From: Burkholderiales bacterium
GTDB taxonomy: Bacteria; Pseudomonadota; Gammaproteobacteria; Burkholderiales; SG8-41
Length of the DNA stretch: 49,673 nt
Direction of reading: 5' to 3'
Assembly (NCBI GenBank): GCA_030683105.1
Contig: JAUXMZ010000052.1
Coordinates: 1 to 49,673 of the forward strand
Shown here: piece after piece, positions 36,663-44,724 of the stretch
Numbering within the stretch: the first letter of the stretch is position 1
Layout of the letters: every line of letters begins with the position of its first letter
The notes under the pieces: generated by a model
Told to the model about the DNA's origin: nothing
What the model saw: only the letters and a program-made list of their open reading frames with translations
Database searches by the model: none
Position numbers and translations under genes: made by a program

Positions 36663-38888
36663 ATGAGCGAAATGAAAACCGCCGCGTATATTTGCAAAGG
36701 CTGCGGCATCGGCGAACGCGTCAACGCCACGCAGATGGTGAACATCGCGACCAAGGAAGGCAAGATGAGCCTGGTGCGCGAGCACGAGTTCCTGTGCAAC
36801 GAGGCAGGCGTGCAGACGATACGCGATGACATCGAGAAAGAAGCCGTCACGCATGTCATGATCGCCGCCTGTTCGCGCCGCGCCAAGACCGAGGCCTTCC
36901 AGTTCCCTTCCGCGGCGGTCGCGCGCGCCAATATCCGGGAAGGCGTGATCTGGAGCCAGCCTGATACGCCGGAAGCAAAGGAAACCACGCAGGAAATGGC
37001 CGACGATTATGTGCGCATGGGCTGCGCCGAACTCAAAAAAATGAAACTGCCGGCGGGCAATGCGAGCACGGGGCACAACAAGCAGATCCTGGTCGTCGGC
37101 GGCGGCATTTCCGGCATGACCGCGGCGCTGGAAGCCGCGAACACCGGCTACGACGTCGTGCTGGTCGAGAAAGAAAATCAACTCGGCGGCTGGACCGGCA
37201 AACTGTGGAAACGGGTGCCCGATCGCGAACCCTACAAGGATCCCGCTGACACCGGTATCGGCGCCATGATTGCCGCGATCGAGGCTGAGCCGCGCATCAA
37301 GGTCTATCTCAATGCGGTGCTCGCCAAGACCAGTGGATCTCCCGGTCAGTTCTCCGCAGAAATATTAATAGAATCAGGTAGTTGTAATACAGAGGCGGTA
37401 GGCGCCATCGTGCAGGCTTCGGGCTTTACCCCCTACGACGCCAACCAGCTACCGGAATTTGCTTACGGCAAGACGCCGAACGTGGTCGATCAGGCCGGGC
37501 TGGAAAAACTGGCGGTCGATGCGGCCGCAAGCGGCACGGCTATCAAGCGGCCATCCGACGGCGGCGAAGTAAAGACCGTCGCCTTCGTGCAGTGCGCCGG
37601 TCAACGCGACGACAGCGGCAAACACCTGCCGTATTGCTCGGGCTTTTGCTGCAACACTTCGATCAAGCAGGCGATGTATTTCAAGGATGCCAACCCCGGG
37701 GTGGACACGGTCGTCATCTACACCGACCTGCGCACGCCCGGCAATGGCGAGGATTTCTACCGCAGCGCGCAGTCCAAAGGGGTGATCTTCACCAAGGGCA
37801 AAGTGACTGCTGTTGCCGCCAATGGCAACACCTGCAAAGTCAGCTTCCACGACCTCATCCTCGACGAGGACTCCGAGATCCCCGAAGTCGACCTCGTCGT
37901 GCTCGCCACCGGCCAGGTGCCCAATTCCGGCGTCAACATCGACCTGACCGAAGAAGAACAGGACAAGATCGAAGTCAAGCCCATCTCCATACTCAACCTC
38001 GATTACCGCCAGGGCAAGGACCTGCCCCATCTCAAGAACGGATTTGCCGATTCGCACTTCATCTGCTTTCCGTACGAGACGCGCCGCACCGGCATTTACA
38101 CCGCCGGCCCGGTGCGCCGGCCCATGGATATCGCGCAGGCGCTGGAAGACGCGACCGGCGCCACGCTCAAGGCGATACAAGCGACCGAGAACGCCGAACT
38201 GGGACGCGCCGCGCATCCGCGCTCGGGCGACCTGTCGTATCCCATCGTCCGGCTCGAAGGCTGCACCCAGTGCAAACGCTGCACCGTGGAGTGCCCGTTC
38301 GGCGCGATCGACGAGGATGAAAAACGCTATCCGGTGTTCAACGAATCGCGCTGTCGGCGCTGCGGCACCTGCATGGGCGCCTGCCCGGTGCGCGTGATCT
38401 CATTCGAGAACTATTCGGTGGATTCCGTCGGCGCGCAGATCAAGGCTGTCGACATTCCCGACGAGTTTTCCGAAAAACCCCGCATCCTGGTGCTGGCGTG
38501 CGAAAACGACGCTTACCCGGCGCTCGACATGGCCGGCATGCAGCGAACGCCCTACAGCGCCTTCGTGCGCGTGATCCCCGTACGCTGCCTGGGCTCGGTC
38601 AACACCAGCTGGATCACCGACGCGCTGAACGGCGGCTACGATGGCGTGATGCTCATGGGCTGCAAGCACGGCGACGACTACCAGTGCCATTTCGTCAAGG
38701 GCTCGGAACTGGCCGCCTATCGCATGAGCAAAATCGACGACACGTTAAAGCAGATGGCGCTCGAAACCGAACGCGTGGCGACTTACGAGGTTGCGATCAC
38801 GGACATCAAACGCGTGCCGCAGCTCATCGAAGACTACGCCAAGGTCATCGAAAAAATAGGCATGAGCCCGATGAAGGGGTTTGCATGA
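36663..38888 (+). CDS. qmoB: QmoB-like flavoprotein with ferredoxin and MvhD-type domains
   Basis: A 741-residue HdrA-family protein. Residues 1-135 form the Qmo-type N-terminal domain with a cysteine-containing segment near 12-15. The FAD domain begins at about 139 (ILVVGGGISGMTAALEAANTG). Two 4Fe-4S motifs lie at about 536-575 (CTQCKRCTVECP and CRRCGTCMGACP). The C-terminal 130 residues resemble MvhD, the electron-transfer subunit of hydrogenase-heterodisulfide reductase complexes. The start at 36663 is chosen for the AGGATC upstream and family length; an overlapping frame back to 36396 is read through qmoA in another frame. It should pair with QmoA and HdrCB. Confidence 0.92.
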   Translation: MSEMKTAAYICKGCGIGERVNATQMVNIATKEGKMSLVREHEFLCNEAGVQTIRDDIEKEAVTHVMIAACSRRAKTEAFQFPSAAVARANIREGVIWSQPDTPEAKETTQEMADDYVRMGCAELKKMKLPAGNASTGHNKQILVVGGGISGMTAALEAANTGYDVVLVEKENQLGGWTGKLWKRVPDREPYKDPADTGIGAMIAAIEAEPRIKVYLNAVLAKTSGSPGQFSAEILIESGSCNTEAVGAIVQASGFTPYDANQLPEFAYGKTPNVVDQAGLEKLAVDAAASGTAIKRPSDGGEVKTVAFVQCAGQRDDSGKHLPYCSGFCCNTSIKQAMYFKDANPGVDTVVIYTDLRTPGNGEDFYRSAQSKGVIFTKGKVTAVAANGNTCKVSFHDLILDEDSEIPEVDLVVLATGQVPNSGVNIDLTEEEQDKIEVKPISILNLDYRQGKDLPHLKNGFADSHFICFPYETRRTGIYTAGPVRRPMDIAQALEDATGATLKAIQATENAELGRAAHPRSGDLSYPIVRLEGCTQCKRCTVECPFGAIDEDEKRYPVFNESRCRRCGTCMGACPVRVISFENYSVDSVGAQIKAVDIPDEFSEKPRILVLACENDAYPALDMAGMQRTPYSAFVRVIPVRCLGSVNTSWITDALNGGYDGVMLMGCKHGDDYQCHFVKGSELAAYRMSKIDDTLKQMALETERVATYEVAITDIKRVPQLIEDYAKVIEKIGMSPMKGFA

Positions 38889-39031
38889 AAAGCGTGAGGC
38901 GTGAGGAGTCAGGAGTTAGGAGTAACAGCGCAATTGCCCAAATCCCCTTTCCCCCGTCACCGGGGGAAAGGGCCAGGGTGAGGGGGCTTACGCCCCACTC
39001 TTTACTCTTCACTTCTCACTCGCGGAGCGAA
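38885..39031. repeat. Heptamer runs flanking a hairpin between qmoB and hdrC
   Basis: The gap between qmoB and hdrC holds a 7-bp-period run (GTGAGGC, GTGAGGA, GTCAGGA, GTTAGGA), then a perfect 12-bp hairpin (CCCTTTCCCCCG, loop TCAC, complement at 38961-38972), then another 7-bp-period run (CACTCTT, TACTCTT, CACTTCT, CACTCGC). There is no promoter-like sequence. The hairpin could cause partial termination or protect the mRNA inside the operon. Confidence 0.85.
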
Positions 39032-39035
39032 TGAA

Positions 39036-39662
39036 ATGAGCGAAGCACTAAACCAGCAGGCACTCGCCAGTTACCGCAACAATTTCCTCAGGGAAGTCGA
39101 GGAGAAGGTCGAGGAAGGCGAATGGGTCAAGATGTGCATGCAGTGCGGCGTGTGCGCCGGCTCCTGCCCGTTTGGCCCGCACTGGGAGCATTCGCCGCAG
39201 AAAATATTCATGATGATCCGCGCGGGGAAACGCGAGGAAGTGCTCCAGTCCGATTCGATGTGGATGTGCACCTCGTGCTACAACTGCGTGGTGCGCTGCC
39301 CGCGCCAGCTCCCCATCACCCAGATCATGCATGGGCTCGCAAGCTACGCGCACCGTCTCGGACTCGCGCCCAAGGAACAGCCGACGCGCCATTTTTCAGC
39401 GCTGTTCTGGAACAACTGCACCCAAACCGGCCGCGTCAACGAACTGAAACTCACTCTGGGGCTCTACTTCAAGGATGGCCTGGTCTCCGGCATCAAAAAA
39501 GCCTGGGCGCTCAGAAACATCGGGCTGAGCATGCTGCTTGCTAAGCGCTTGAATCCATTTGAGATTTTAAAAGGCCATGAATGCCAGGACAAGGCCGGCA
39601 TACAACGCATGCTGAAGAAAGCCCACGAAATCGAAGCCCGGCACCGCGGCCTTAACGGCTAA
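39036..39662 (+). CDS. hdrC: HdrC-like iron-sulfur protein
   Basis: A 208-residue protein with two 4Fe-4S motifs, CMQCGVCAGSCP (about residues 34-45) and CTSCYNCVVRCP (about 76-87), as in HdrC of heterodisulfide reductases. It carries electrons between the QmoAB flavins and HdrB. No membrane helices are seen, so unlike QmoC it should be soluble. It replaces, together with HdrB, the membrane QmoC subunit found in many sulfate reducers. The start lies just past the intergenic repeat, with CGGAGCGA upstream. Confidence 0.92.
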   Translation: MSEALNQQALASYRNNFLREVEEKVEEGEWVKMCMQCGVCAGSCPFGPHWEHSPQKIFMMIRAGKREEVLQSDSMWMCTSCYNCVVRCPRQLPITQIMHGLASYAHRLGLAPKEQPTRHFSALFWNNCTQTGRVNELKLTLGLYFKDGLVSGIKKAWALRNIGLSMLLAKRLNPFEILKGHECQDKAGIQRMLKKAHEIEARHRGLNG

Positions 39663-39669
39663 AAAGCTA

Positions 39670-39788
39670 TTGCCACAGAGATCACGGAGAACACAGAGAA
39701 AAAGCGGAATGCCTTTTATCCAATTTACCCTCTCCGGTGAAATCTTTGCGTATCTTTACTCTGTGAACTCTGTGTCCTCTGTGGCTAA
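39670..39788. repeat. TTGCC/GGCTAA-capped inverted repeat element (CACAGAG arms), copy 2
   Basis: The left end reads TTGCCACAGAG with three 9-bp-period units. The right end carries CTCTGTG units in inverse order, closing in GGCTAA. It matches the element at 13195-13313 in the arms but not in the centre. It fills most of the 169-bp gap between hdrC and hdrB, so it is transcribed with the operon. Confidence 0.85.
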
Positions 39789-39831
39789 TGATTTTCAATC
39801 TTCCTTTTGACGAAGGCTGAAGGAACCAACT

Positions 39832-40743
39832 ATGGCGAAGAAAGAATACGCGTTTTATCCCGGATGTTCGTCGCAGCTCAAGGGCTCGGCTTCCAATTAT
39901 CTGGTGTCCGTCGATTCAATGTGCAAGACGCTTGACGTCAAGCTCACGCAAATCCCCGACTGGAACTGTTGCGGCGCCTCGATCGGCTATGCCGAATCGG
40001 GCGAGTTGCCACGTCATGTGATGAACGCGCGCAACTTTGCGCTCGCAGAAAAGCATTTGCCCGGCCAGGATGTAGTCGCGACCTGCGCCGCATGCTGGCT
40101 CAACGCCAAGGAAAGCAAGGAAAAGCTCGCGTCCAACCAGACGCTCAGGAACGACGCCAACGAAGCGCTCAAGGAAGTCGGCCTGCAGTACGAAGGCAAG
40201 TCCGCGATGCGCCACATGGTGGAAGTGCTGATCGAGGACTTTGGCTATGACGAGCTGAAAAAACCGGTGGTGAAATCGCTCGAAGGCATCAAGTTCGCCG
40301 GCTACGTCGGCTGCCAGACCAACCGCCCCTTCGGCATCAACGGCGAATCGTTCGAAAACCCGGTTTATCTCGACAAACTGGTCGAATCGGTTGGTGGCGA
40401 AGCGGTCACGAGTTATGACCAGAAAGTCACCTGCTGCGGTGGCGCGCTGGCGTTTTCGGAACCCGACAAGAGCCAGAAGCAGATCAAGGACATCGTGGAA
40501 TCAGCCTATGACCACGGCGCGGAGATGATCGTGACGCCCTGCCCGCTGTGCCAGGCCAACGTCGAGATCTATCAGGGCGAAGTCAACAAGAAATACGGCA
40601 CCAAGTTCAACATGCCGGTCCTCTACTACAGCCAACTGATGTCAGTGGCCTACGGCGGCTCGACCAAGGCTGCCGGCCTCGACGGCCAAGTCATCCGGGC
40701 AAAGAAGCTGGAAGAAATCGCAGTAAAGGTGATTAAGAAGTAG
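39832..40743 (+). CDS. hdrB: HdrB-like CCG-domain protein
   Basis: A 303-residue HdrB homologue, the subunit that carries the unusual cubane clusters bound by CCG motifs. One CCG module includes YPGCSSQLKG and DWNCCGASIGYAE; the second includes VGCQTNRPF, TCCGGALAFSEPDKSQ and the late CPLCQANVEIYQ. In heterodisulfide reductases this subunit reduces a disulfide; in Qmo-type complexes lacking QmoC, HdrCB passes electrons to an unknown partner. Its last 20 codons are the first of three tandem 130-bp repeat units, so the present C-terminus (VKVIKK) arose by duplication. Confidence 0.92.
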   Translation: MAKKEYAFYPGCSSQLKGSASNYLVSVDSMCKTLDVKLTQIPDWNCCGASIGYAESGELPRHVMNARNFALAEKHLPGQDVVATCAACWLNAKESKEKLASNQTLRNDANEALKEVGLQYEGKSAMRHMVEVLIEDFGYDELKKPVVKSLEGIKFAGYVGCQTNRPFGINGESFENPVYLDKLVESVGGEAVTSYDQKVTCCGGALAFSEPDKSQKQIKDIVESAYDHGAEMIVTPCPLCQANVEIYQGEVNKKYGTKFNMPVLYYSQLMSVAYGGSTKAAGLDGQVIRAKKLEEIAVKVIKK

Positions 40744-41003
40744 ACTGTCGAGGCCAGGACCTGCTCCCGCTCCTGACTGCTGCGCAGATTCCGTGTCGCA
40801 GGTCCGCCCCTCCGGCCAAGTCATCCGGGCAAAGAAGCTGGAAGAAATCGCGGTAAAGGTGATTAAGAAGTAGACTGTCGAGGCCAGGACCTGCTCCCGC
40901 TCCTGACTGCTGCGCAGATTCCGTGTCGCAGGTCCACCCCTCCGGCCAAGTCATCCGGGCAAAGAAGCTGGAAGAAATCGCAGTAAAAGTCGTCAAGAAA
41001 TAA
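40684..41003. repeat. 130-bp tandem amplification of the hdrB 3' end
   Basis: Units start at 40684, 40814 and 40944, exactly 130 bp apart. Each begins with the codons for GQVIRAKKLEEIAVKV. The first two units are full and end with about 70 bp of unique-looking sequence; the third stops at the original-looking end AAGTCGTCAAGAAATAA. Since 130 is not a multiple of three and the first unit contains the stop TAG, units 2 and 3 are not translated as part of HdrB. Confidence 0.95.
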
Positions 41004-41005
41004 CA

Positions 41006-41027
41006 AACCCCGACCGCAGGCGGGGTT
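41006..41027 (+). terminator. Possible terminator after the hdrB repeat
   Basis: A 7-bp stem AACCCCG / CGGGGTT directly follows the end of the third repeat unit. The following sequence (GCTTGC) lacks a real T-run, so termination would be weak. Its position after the original-looking hdrB stop supports the third unit as the ancestral gene end. Confidence 0.45.
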
Positions 41028-41077
41028 GCTTGCACGCGTTCGAACCGGCAGCCTTGCCGTTCAACGCGTAGCGGTTC

Positions 41078-41107
41078 ATCATTCACCACTCAACACTCAA
41101 CACTCAT
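41078..41107. repeat. Heptamer run ahead of the FAH-family gene
   Basis: Units ACCACTC, AACACTC, AACACTC with 7-bp period end 3 bp before the ATG of the next gene, in the place where a ribosome binding site would lie. No purine-rich ribosome binding site is seen. Confidence 0.8.
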
Positions 41108-41110
41108 AAA

Positions 41111-42061
41111 ATGCGACTTGCCACCTACACCCTGAAATCCGAACCGGCACATCCTCGTATCGGCGCCCTGCTGGGCAACCAGATGCTCGACCTTTACGCC
41201 TGTGAATGCGCGATGGGCGGCAGGAACGTGATTCCGGGCTCGATGAAACAACTGCTGGCGCTGGGCAAACCGGGCCTGGACCGCGTGCGCATGCTGCTCG
41301 ACTACGCCCAGACCCACGCCCCAAAACTGGTCCCGGGCGTGCTCAGCAAACTCGATGCCATCCAATTCCTGCCGCCCGTTCCCGATGCCGATAAATTTCT
41401 GTGCGTAGGCAAGAATTACCGCACCCACCTCGAGGAGTTGAAAAAAAACGACCTCATCAAGGAACTGCCGGGCGAACCCACAGGCTTCATCAAGCTCAAC
41501 ACCTGCCTGACCGGCCATGACGCCGAGGTCGAACGTCCCGCCACCATTTCCCGCCTCGATTACGAGCCCGAACTGGTGTTCGTCATCGGCAAGCGCGCTT
41601 TCGGCGCCAAGGGCAAGGACGCTTTCGACCATGTGATGGGTATCACCATCCTCAACGATCTGACCTGCCGCGACACGCAGAAGCGCGAAGTAGCCTCGGG
41701 CTCGCGCTTCTGGACTTCCAAGAACGCGCCCGGCTTCGGCCCGCTCGGCCCTTACATCATCACCATGGACGAGGTCGGCGACCCCTACGACATCTGGGTC
41801 ACCTGCAGCGTCAACGGCGAACAGCGCATGCGTGTCAACACCAACGACCAGATCTGGAAACTGCCCGACATCATCGAGCATTTTTCGCGCCTGCTGCCGC
41901 TGGAACCGGGCGACATGTTCTCGACTGGCGCGCCGGGCGGCGTGGCCGTCGGCAAGCCCAACGCTGAAGACCTCTACCTCAAGCCCGGCGACATCGTCGA
42001 ATGCGCGTTCGAAAAACCGGCGATGGCGCTCAGAAACCGCATCATCGCGCCCAAGGCCTAG
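41111..42061 (+). CDS. Fumarylacetoacetate hydrolase family protein
   Basis: A 316-residue FAH-fold enzyme. Metal ligands are E152 and E154 in DYEPELVFVIGK and D183 in LNDLTCRDTQ; H106 in KNYRTHLEEL is the likely acid/base residue. Family members hydrolyse C-C bonds or decarboxylate/isomerise 2-keto acids in aromatic and amino-acid breakdown; the substrate is unknown. The ATG lacks a ribosome binding site because a heptamer repeat occupies that region, so translation may be weak or start within an unrecognised context. A strong terminator follows. Confidence 0.88.
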   Translation: MRLATYTLKSEPAHPRIGALLGNQMLDLYACECAMGGRNVIPGSMKQLLALGKPGLDRVRMLLDYAQTHAPKLVPGVLSKLDAIQFLPPVPDADKFLCVGKNYRTHLEELKKNDLIKELPGEPTGFIKLNTCLTGHDAEVERPATISRLDYEPELVFVIGKRAFGAKGKDAFDHVMGITILNDLTCRDTQKREVASGSRFWTSKNAPGFGPLGPYIITMDEVGDPYDIWVTCSVNGEQRMRVNTNDQIWKLPDIIEHFSRLLPLEPGDMFSTGAPGGVAVGKPNAEDLYLKPGDIVECAFEKPAMALRNRIIAPKA

Positions 42062-42077
42062 CGCGCAGCAAGATCGC

Positions 42078-42102
42078 AAGGCGGCCCGAGGGCCGCCTTT
42101 TT
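42078..42102 (+). terminator. Intrinsic terminator after the FAH-family gene
   Basis: A perfect 10-bp stem AAGGCGGCCC / GGGCCGCCTT with a 2-nt loop (GA), followed by TTTTTC. It is 16 bp after the stop codon and 48 bp before the next gene's start, so it ends the transcript that contains the FAH-family gene. Confidence 0.92.
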
Positions 42103-42150
42103 CATTTTGCGGGTTTATAATGGTCCCGCCCACTGTTGCAGGAGGCATCG

Positions 42151-42954
42151 GTGCAGACATCCGCTTTAGCCGCATCATCAGATCCGATATTGCTGCGCCA
42201 AGACGTTGACGGCATCGCCACTCTGACGCTCAACCGTCCGCATCACTACAACGCCCTGTCTTCAGCACTGCTGGCCGAGTTGCAGGCCGCGGTCGATGCC
42301 ATCGCGCGGGATGCGTCGGTGCGCGTCGTCGTCATCGCCGGCGCCGGCAAGGCGTTCTGCGCCGGGCACGACCTCAAGGAAATGCGCGCCCATCACGATC
42401 GAAAATTCATTCAGGATGTATTCCAGCGCTGCAGTCATCTGATGCTGAGCCTCACGCGCCTGCCCCAGCCTGTGATCGCGCGTGCGCACGGCATAGTCGC
42501 CGCAGCCGGCTGCCAGTTGGTGGCGCAATGCGATCTGGCGGTCGCTGCAAGCGATGCACGTTTTGCAACCTCAGGCATCAATGTCGGGCTGTTTTGCGCG
42601 ACCCCCAGCGTCCCGCTGTCGCGCAATATCCCGCGCAAGCAGGCGATGGAAATGCTGATGACGGGCGAATTCATCGATGCGCAGACCGCGCTTGCCTACG
42701 GACTGGTCAACCGCGTGGCGCCGCCGCAGGAACTCGATGCAGAGATCGGGAAGCTCGCGCTGTCCATTATCGCCAAGACGCCCGTGGCCGTTGCTGCCGG
42801 CAAGAAACTCTTCTACCAGCAACTCGATGCCGGGATGGAGCAGGCCTACGATTTCGCCGCCGAAGCCATGGTCTGCAATATGATGACCGAAGACGCCGCC
42901 GAAGGCATTGATGCCTTCATGCAAAAGCGCGCGCCGCAGTGGAAAGGCAAGTGA
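42151..42954 (+). CDS. Enoyl-CoA hydratase/isomerase-fold protein (ECHDC3-like)
   Basis: A 267-residue crotonase-fold protein. The oxyanion-hole segments are kept (AFCAGHDLKEM and HGIVAAAGCQLVAQCDLAVA), and GLFCATPSVPLSR matches the ECHDC3-like branch. Both catalytic glutamates of true enoyl-CoA hydratases are replaced (Q122 and G142), so ordinary hydratase activity is unlikely; it may act as another acyl-CoA enzyme or in a non-catalytic role. The GTG at 42151 is chosen because CAGGAGG lies 6-7 bp upstream; TTG at 42136 would lie inside that site. Confidence 0.88.
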   Translation: MQTSALAASSDPILLRQDVDGIATLTLNRPHHYNALSSALLAELQAAVDAIARDASVRVVVIAGAGKAFCAGHDLKEMRAHHDRKFIQDVFQRCSHLMLSLTRLPQPVIARAHGIVAAAGCQLVAQCDLAVAASDARFATSGINVGLFCATPSVPLSRNIPRKQAMEMLMTGEFIDAQTALAYGLVNRVAPPQELDAEIGKLALSIIAKTPVAVAAGKKLFYQQLDAGMEQAYDFAAEAMVCNMMTEDAAEGIDAFMQKRAPQWKGK

Positions 42955-42962
42955 CTGGATCA

Positions 42963-43000
42963 GTGATTGGTGATTGGTGATTGGTGAATGGTGATTGGTT
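42963..43000. repeat. Heptamer run, unit GATTGGT
   Basis: About five copies of GATTGGT (one variant GAATGGT) lie between the crotonase-fold gene and the beta-propeller gene, ending 16 bp before the ATG. The ribosome binding site AAGGCGGA of the next gene lies just beyond the run. Confidence 0.9.
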
Positions 43001-43016
43001 AAAAGGCGGAACTGCG

Positions 43017-44000
43017 ATGAAACATTTAGCATATCTGTTCCTAGCCGTTCCGCTCGCGGCATTTGCCGGCGGGTCAAATTACGGCATCACGCCCGGCGCG
43101 CATCCCAATCTTGCTGGCAAGGTCACAGAATGGCCGGTGCCGACACCGCGCTTTGCGCGCGATCCGGCACCCGCACCCGACGGCAGCATCTATATCTCCG
43201 TGATGAGCGGCAACAAGGTGGCACGCTTCGACCCCAAAACCCAAACCTTCAGGGAATGGGACATGCCGCCGGGACACAAGCCGCATGGCGTGCTGGTGGA
43301 AAAGCAGGGCCTCGTCTGGACCACAGGCAACGGTAACGGCACCATAGGCCGGCTCGATCCAACGACCGCCACGATCACCGAGTTCAAGACCCCTTCGGGC
43401 GGCGGCGGGCCGCACACGCTGGTCATTACCAACGATAACGCAACGATCTGGTTCACCATGCAAAGCGGCGACAAGATCGCAAGCCTCGATACCAAAACCG
43501 GCGCCATCAGGGAATACCAGACATCCGGCGGCCCTTACGGACTCTCGCTCGACAAGGCGGGCAACGTCTGGTTCTGCCGCATGGGCGATAACATGATGGG
43601 CAAGCTTGATCCCAAGACCGGAAAAATGAGCGAAGTCGACACGGGACGCGGCTCGCGTCCGCGCCGCGTAGCCACCGCGCCCGACGGCATGCTGTGGATT
43701 GCGCTCTACGGCAACGGCAAGCTGGCAAAACTCGATCCGTCTGCCATGAAAGTGGTCAAAAAATATCAACTGCCGGCGGGCGACGCCGGCCCCTACGCCG
43801 TTGCCGTGGACGGCGGCGGCATGGTATGGGTTAACGAGATCAACACCGACACCGTGGTGCGATTCAACCCCAAAACCGAACAGATGCGCGTGGTGAAGCT
43901 GCCCTCCTCCAATACCGGCATCCGCAAGATGATCGTCGATGCCCAGGGCAGGCTCTGGTACATGGGCTCGCACAGCGGGCGTCTCGGCGTCATCGAGTAA
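43017..44000 (+). CDS. Periplasmic Vgb-like beta-propeller protein
   Basis: A 327-residue protein with a signal peptide (MKHLAYLFLAVPLAAFAG) and about six or seven repeats of a beta-propeller blade, each with a core like GxxIARFDPKTxTxTEF or GNVWF. The family includes streptogramin B lyase (Vgb), a C-O lyase; most exported homologues in environmental bacteria are of unknown role. The ATG at 43017 is chosen for its AAGGCGGA and signal peptide over a frame opening in the heptamer repeat at 42981. No drug-resistance role can be claimed. Confidence 0.85.
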   Translation: MKHLAYLFLAVPLAAFAGGSNYGITPGAHPNLAGKVTEWPVPTPRFARDPAPAPDGSIYISVMSGNKVARFDPKTQTFREWDMPPGHKPHGVLVEKQGLVWTTGNGNGTIGRLDPTTATITEFKTPSGGGGPHTLVITNDNATIWFTMQSGDKIASLDTKTGAIREYQTSGGPYGLSLDKAGNVWFCRMGDNMMGKLDPKTGKMSEVDTGRGSRPRRVATAPDGMLWIALYGNGKLAKLDPSAMKVVKKYQLPAGDAGPYAVAVDGGGMVWVNEINTDTVVRFNPKTEQMRVVKLPSSNTGIRKMIVDAQGRLWYMGSHSGRLGVIE

Positions 44001-44154
44001 GACGCACACCACTGGCTTTCAGCGAGGTCGGCATGCGTAGGAAATTAATACGTATCTATATGTTTATATACATTATTTTATGATCCCTGGAACATCAATT
44101 ACCGGACAATTTGATTTCGCCACCGGCTCTGATTCGGTCCATTCCGCTGATTTG

Positions 44155-44724
44155 ATGTTTCGTTTTTTACTCTTTCTGCTTTGGCTGCCGTTTGCCTCTC
44201 CGCCTGCGACAGCCGACGATGTGTTGTGGAACAGGCTCAAGTCCGGCGGTCACGTCGTGCTGATCCGGCACGCCAGCACCGTCCCGGGGCTCGGCGACCC
44301 GCCGGGCTTCAAACTCGGCGACTGCGCGACACAGCGCAATCTTTCGGCGGCGGGACGCGAAGAGGCGCGCCGCCTCGGCGCTGCGTTCCGCGCTGCAGCA
44401 GTCCCTGTCAATGACGTGCTGTCGAGCCGCTGGTGCCGCTGCATCGATACCGCTCGCCTCGCATTCGGCAAAGTTACCCCGCTGCCGGCGCTCGATTCCT
44501 TTTTCGACGACCGTTCGACGCAGGAGCGGCAGACCGCCGCCATCCACAGCATCATTTCCGGATTTCGCGGCACGGGCAATATCGTCATGGTGACCCACCA
44601 GGTCAATATCACCGCACTTACCGGCAAGGTGCCGGCACAGGGCGAAGCGCTGGTCGTGCGCGCCGATGCCGGCGGCGAGGTCGAACTGGTCGGGCGCCTG
44701 ACGCCACCGCGGGGGCCGTCATGA
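44155..44724 (+). CDS. Exported histidine phosphatase family protein
   Basis: A 189-residue phosphoglycerate-mutase-like phosphatase. The catalytic motif is R38-H39-A in VVLIRHAST, and the second histidine is H148 in VMVTHQVN. A signal peptide (LLFLLWLPFASPPATA) supports the start at 44155; a longer frame from 44080 would bury it. It probably acts in the periplasm on a small phosphomonoester. Its stop overlaps the start of the next gene (ATGA), so the two are coupled. Confidence 0.85.
   Translation: MFRFLLFLLWLPFASPPATADDVLWNRLKSGGHVVLIRHASTVPGLGDPPGFKLGDCATQRNLSAAGREEARRLGAAFRAAAVPVNDVLSSRWCRCIDTARLAFGKVTPLPALDSFFDDRSTQERQTAAIHSIISGFRGTGNIVMVTHQVNITALTGKVPAQGEALVVRADAGGEVELVGRLTPPRGPS

Noticed and set aside
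41090-42178. A 362-residue minus-strand open frame
   Set aside because: It is antisense to the FAH-family gene, whose metal ligands are intact, and it crosses a strong terminator.
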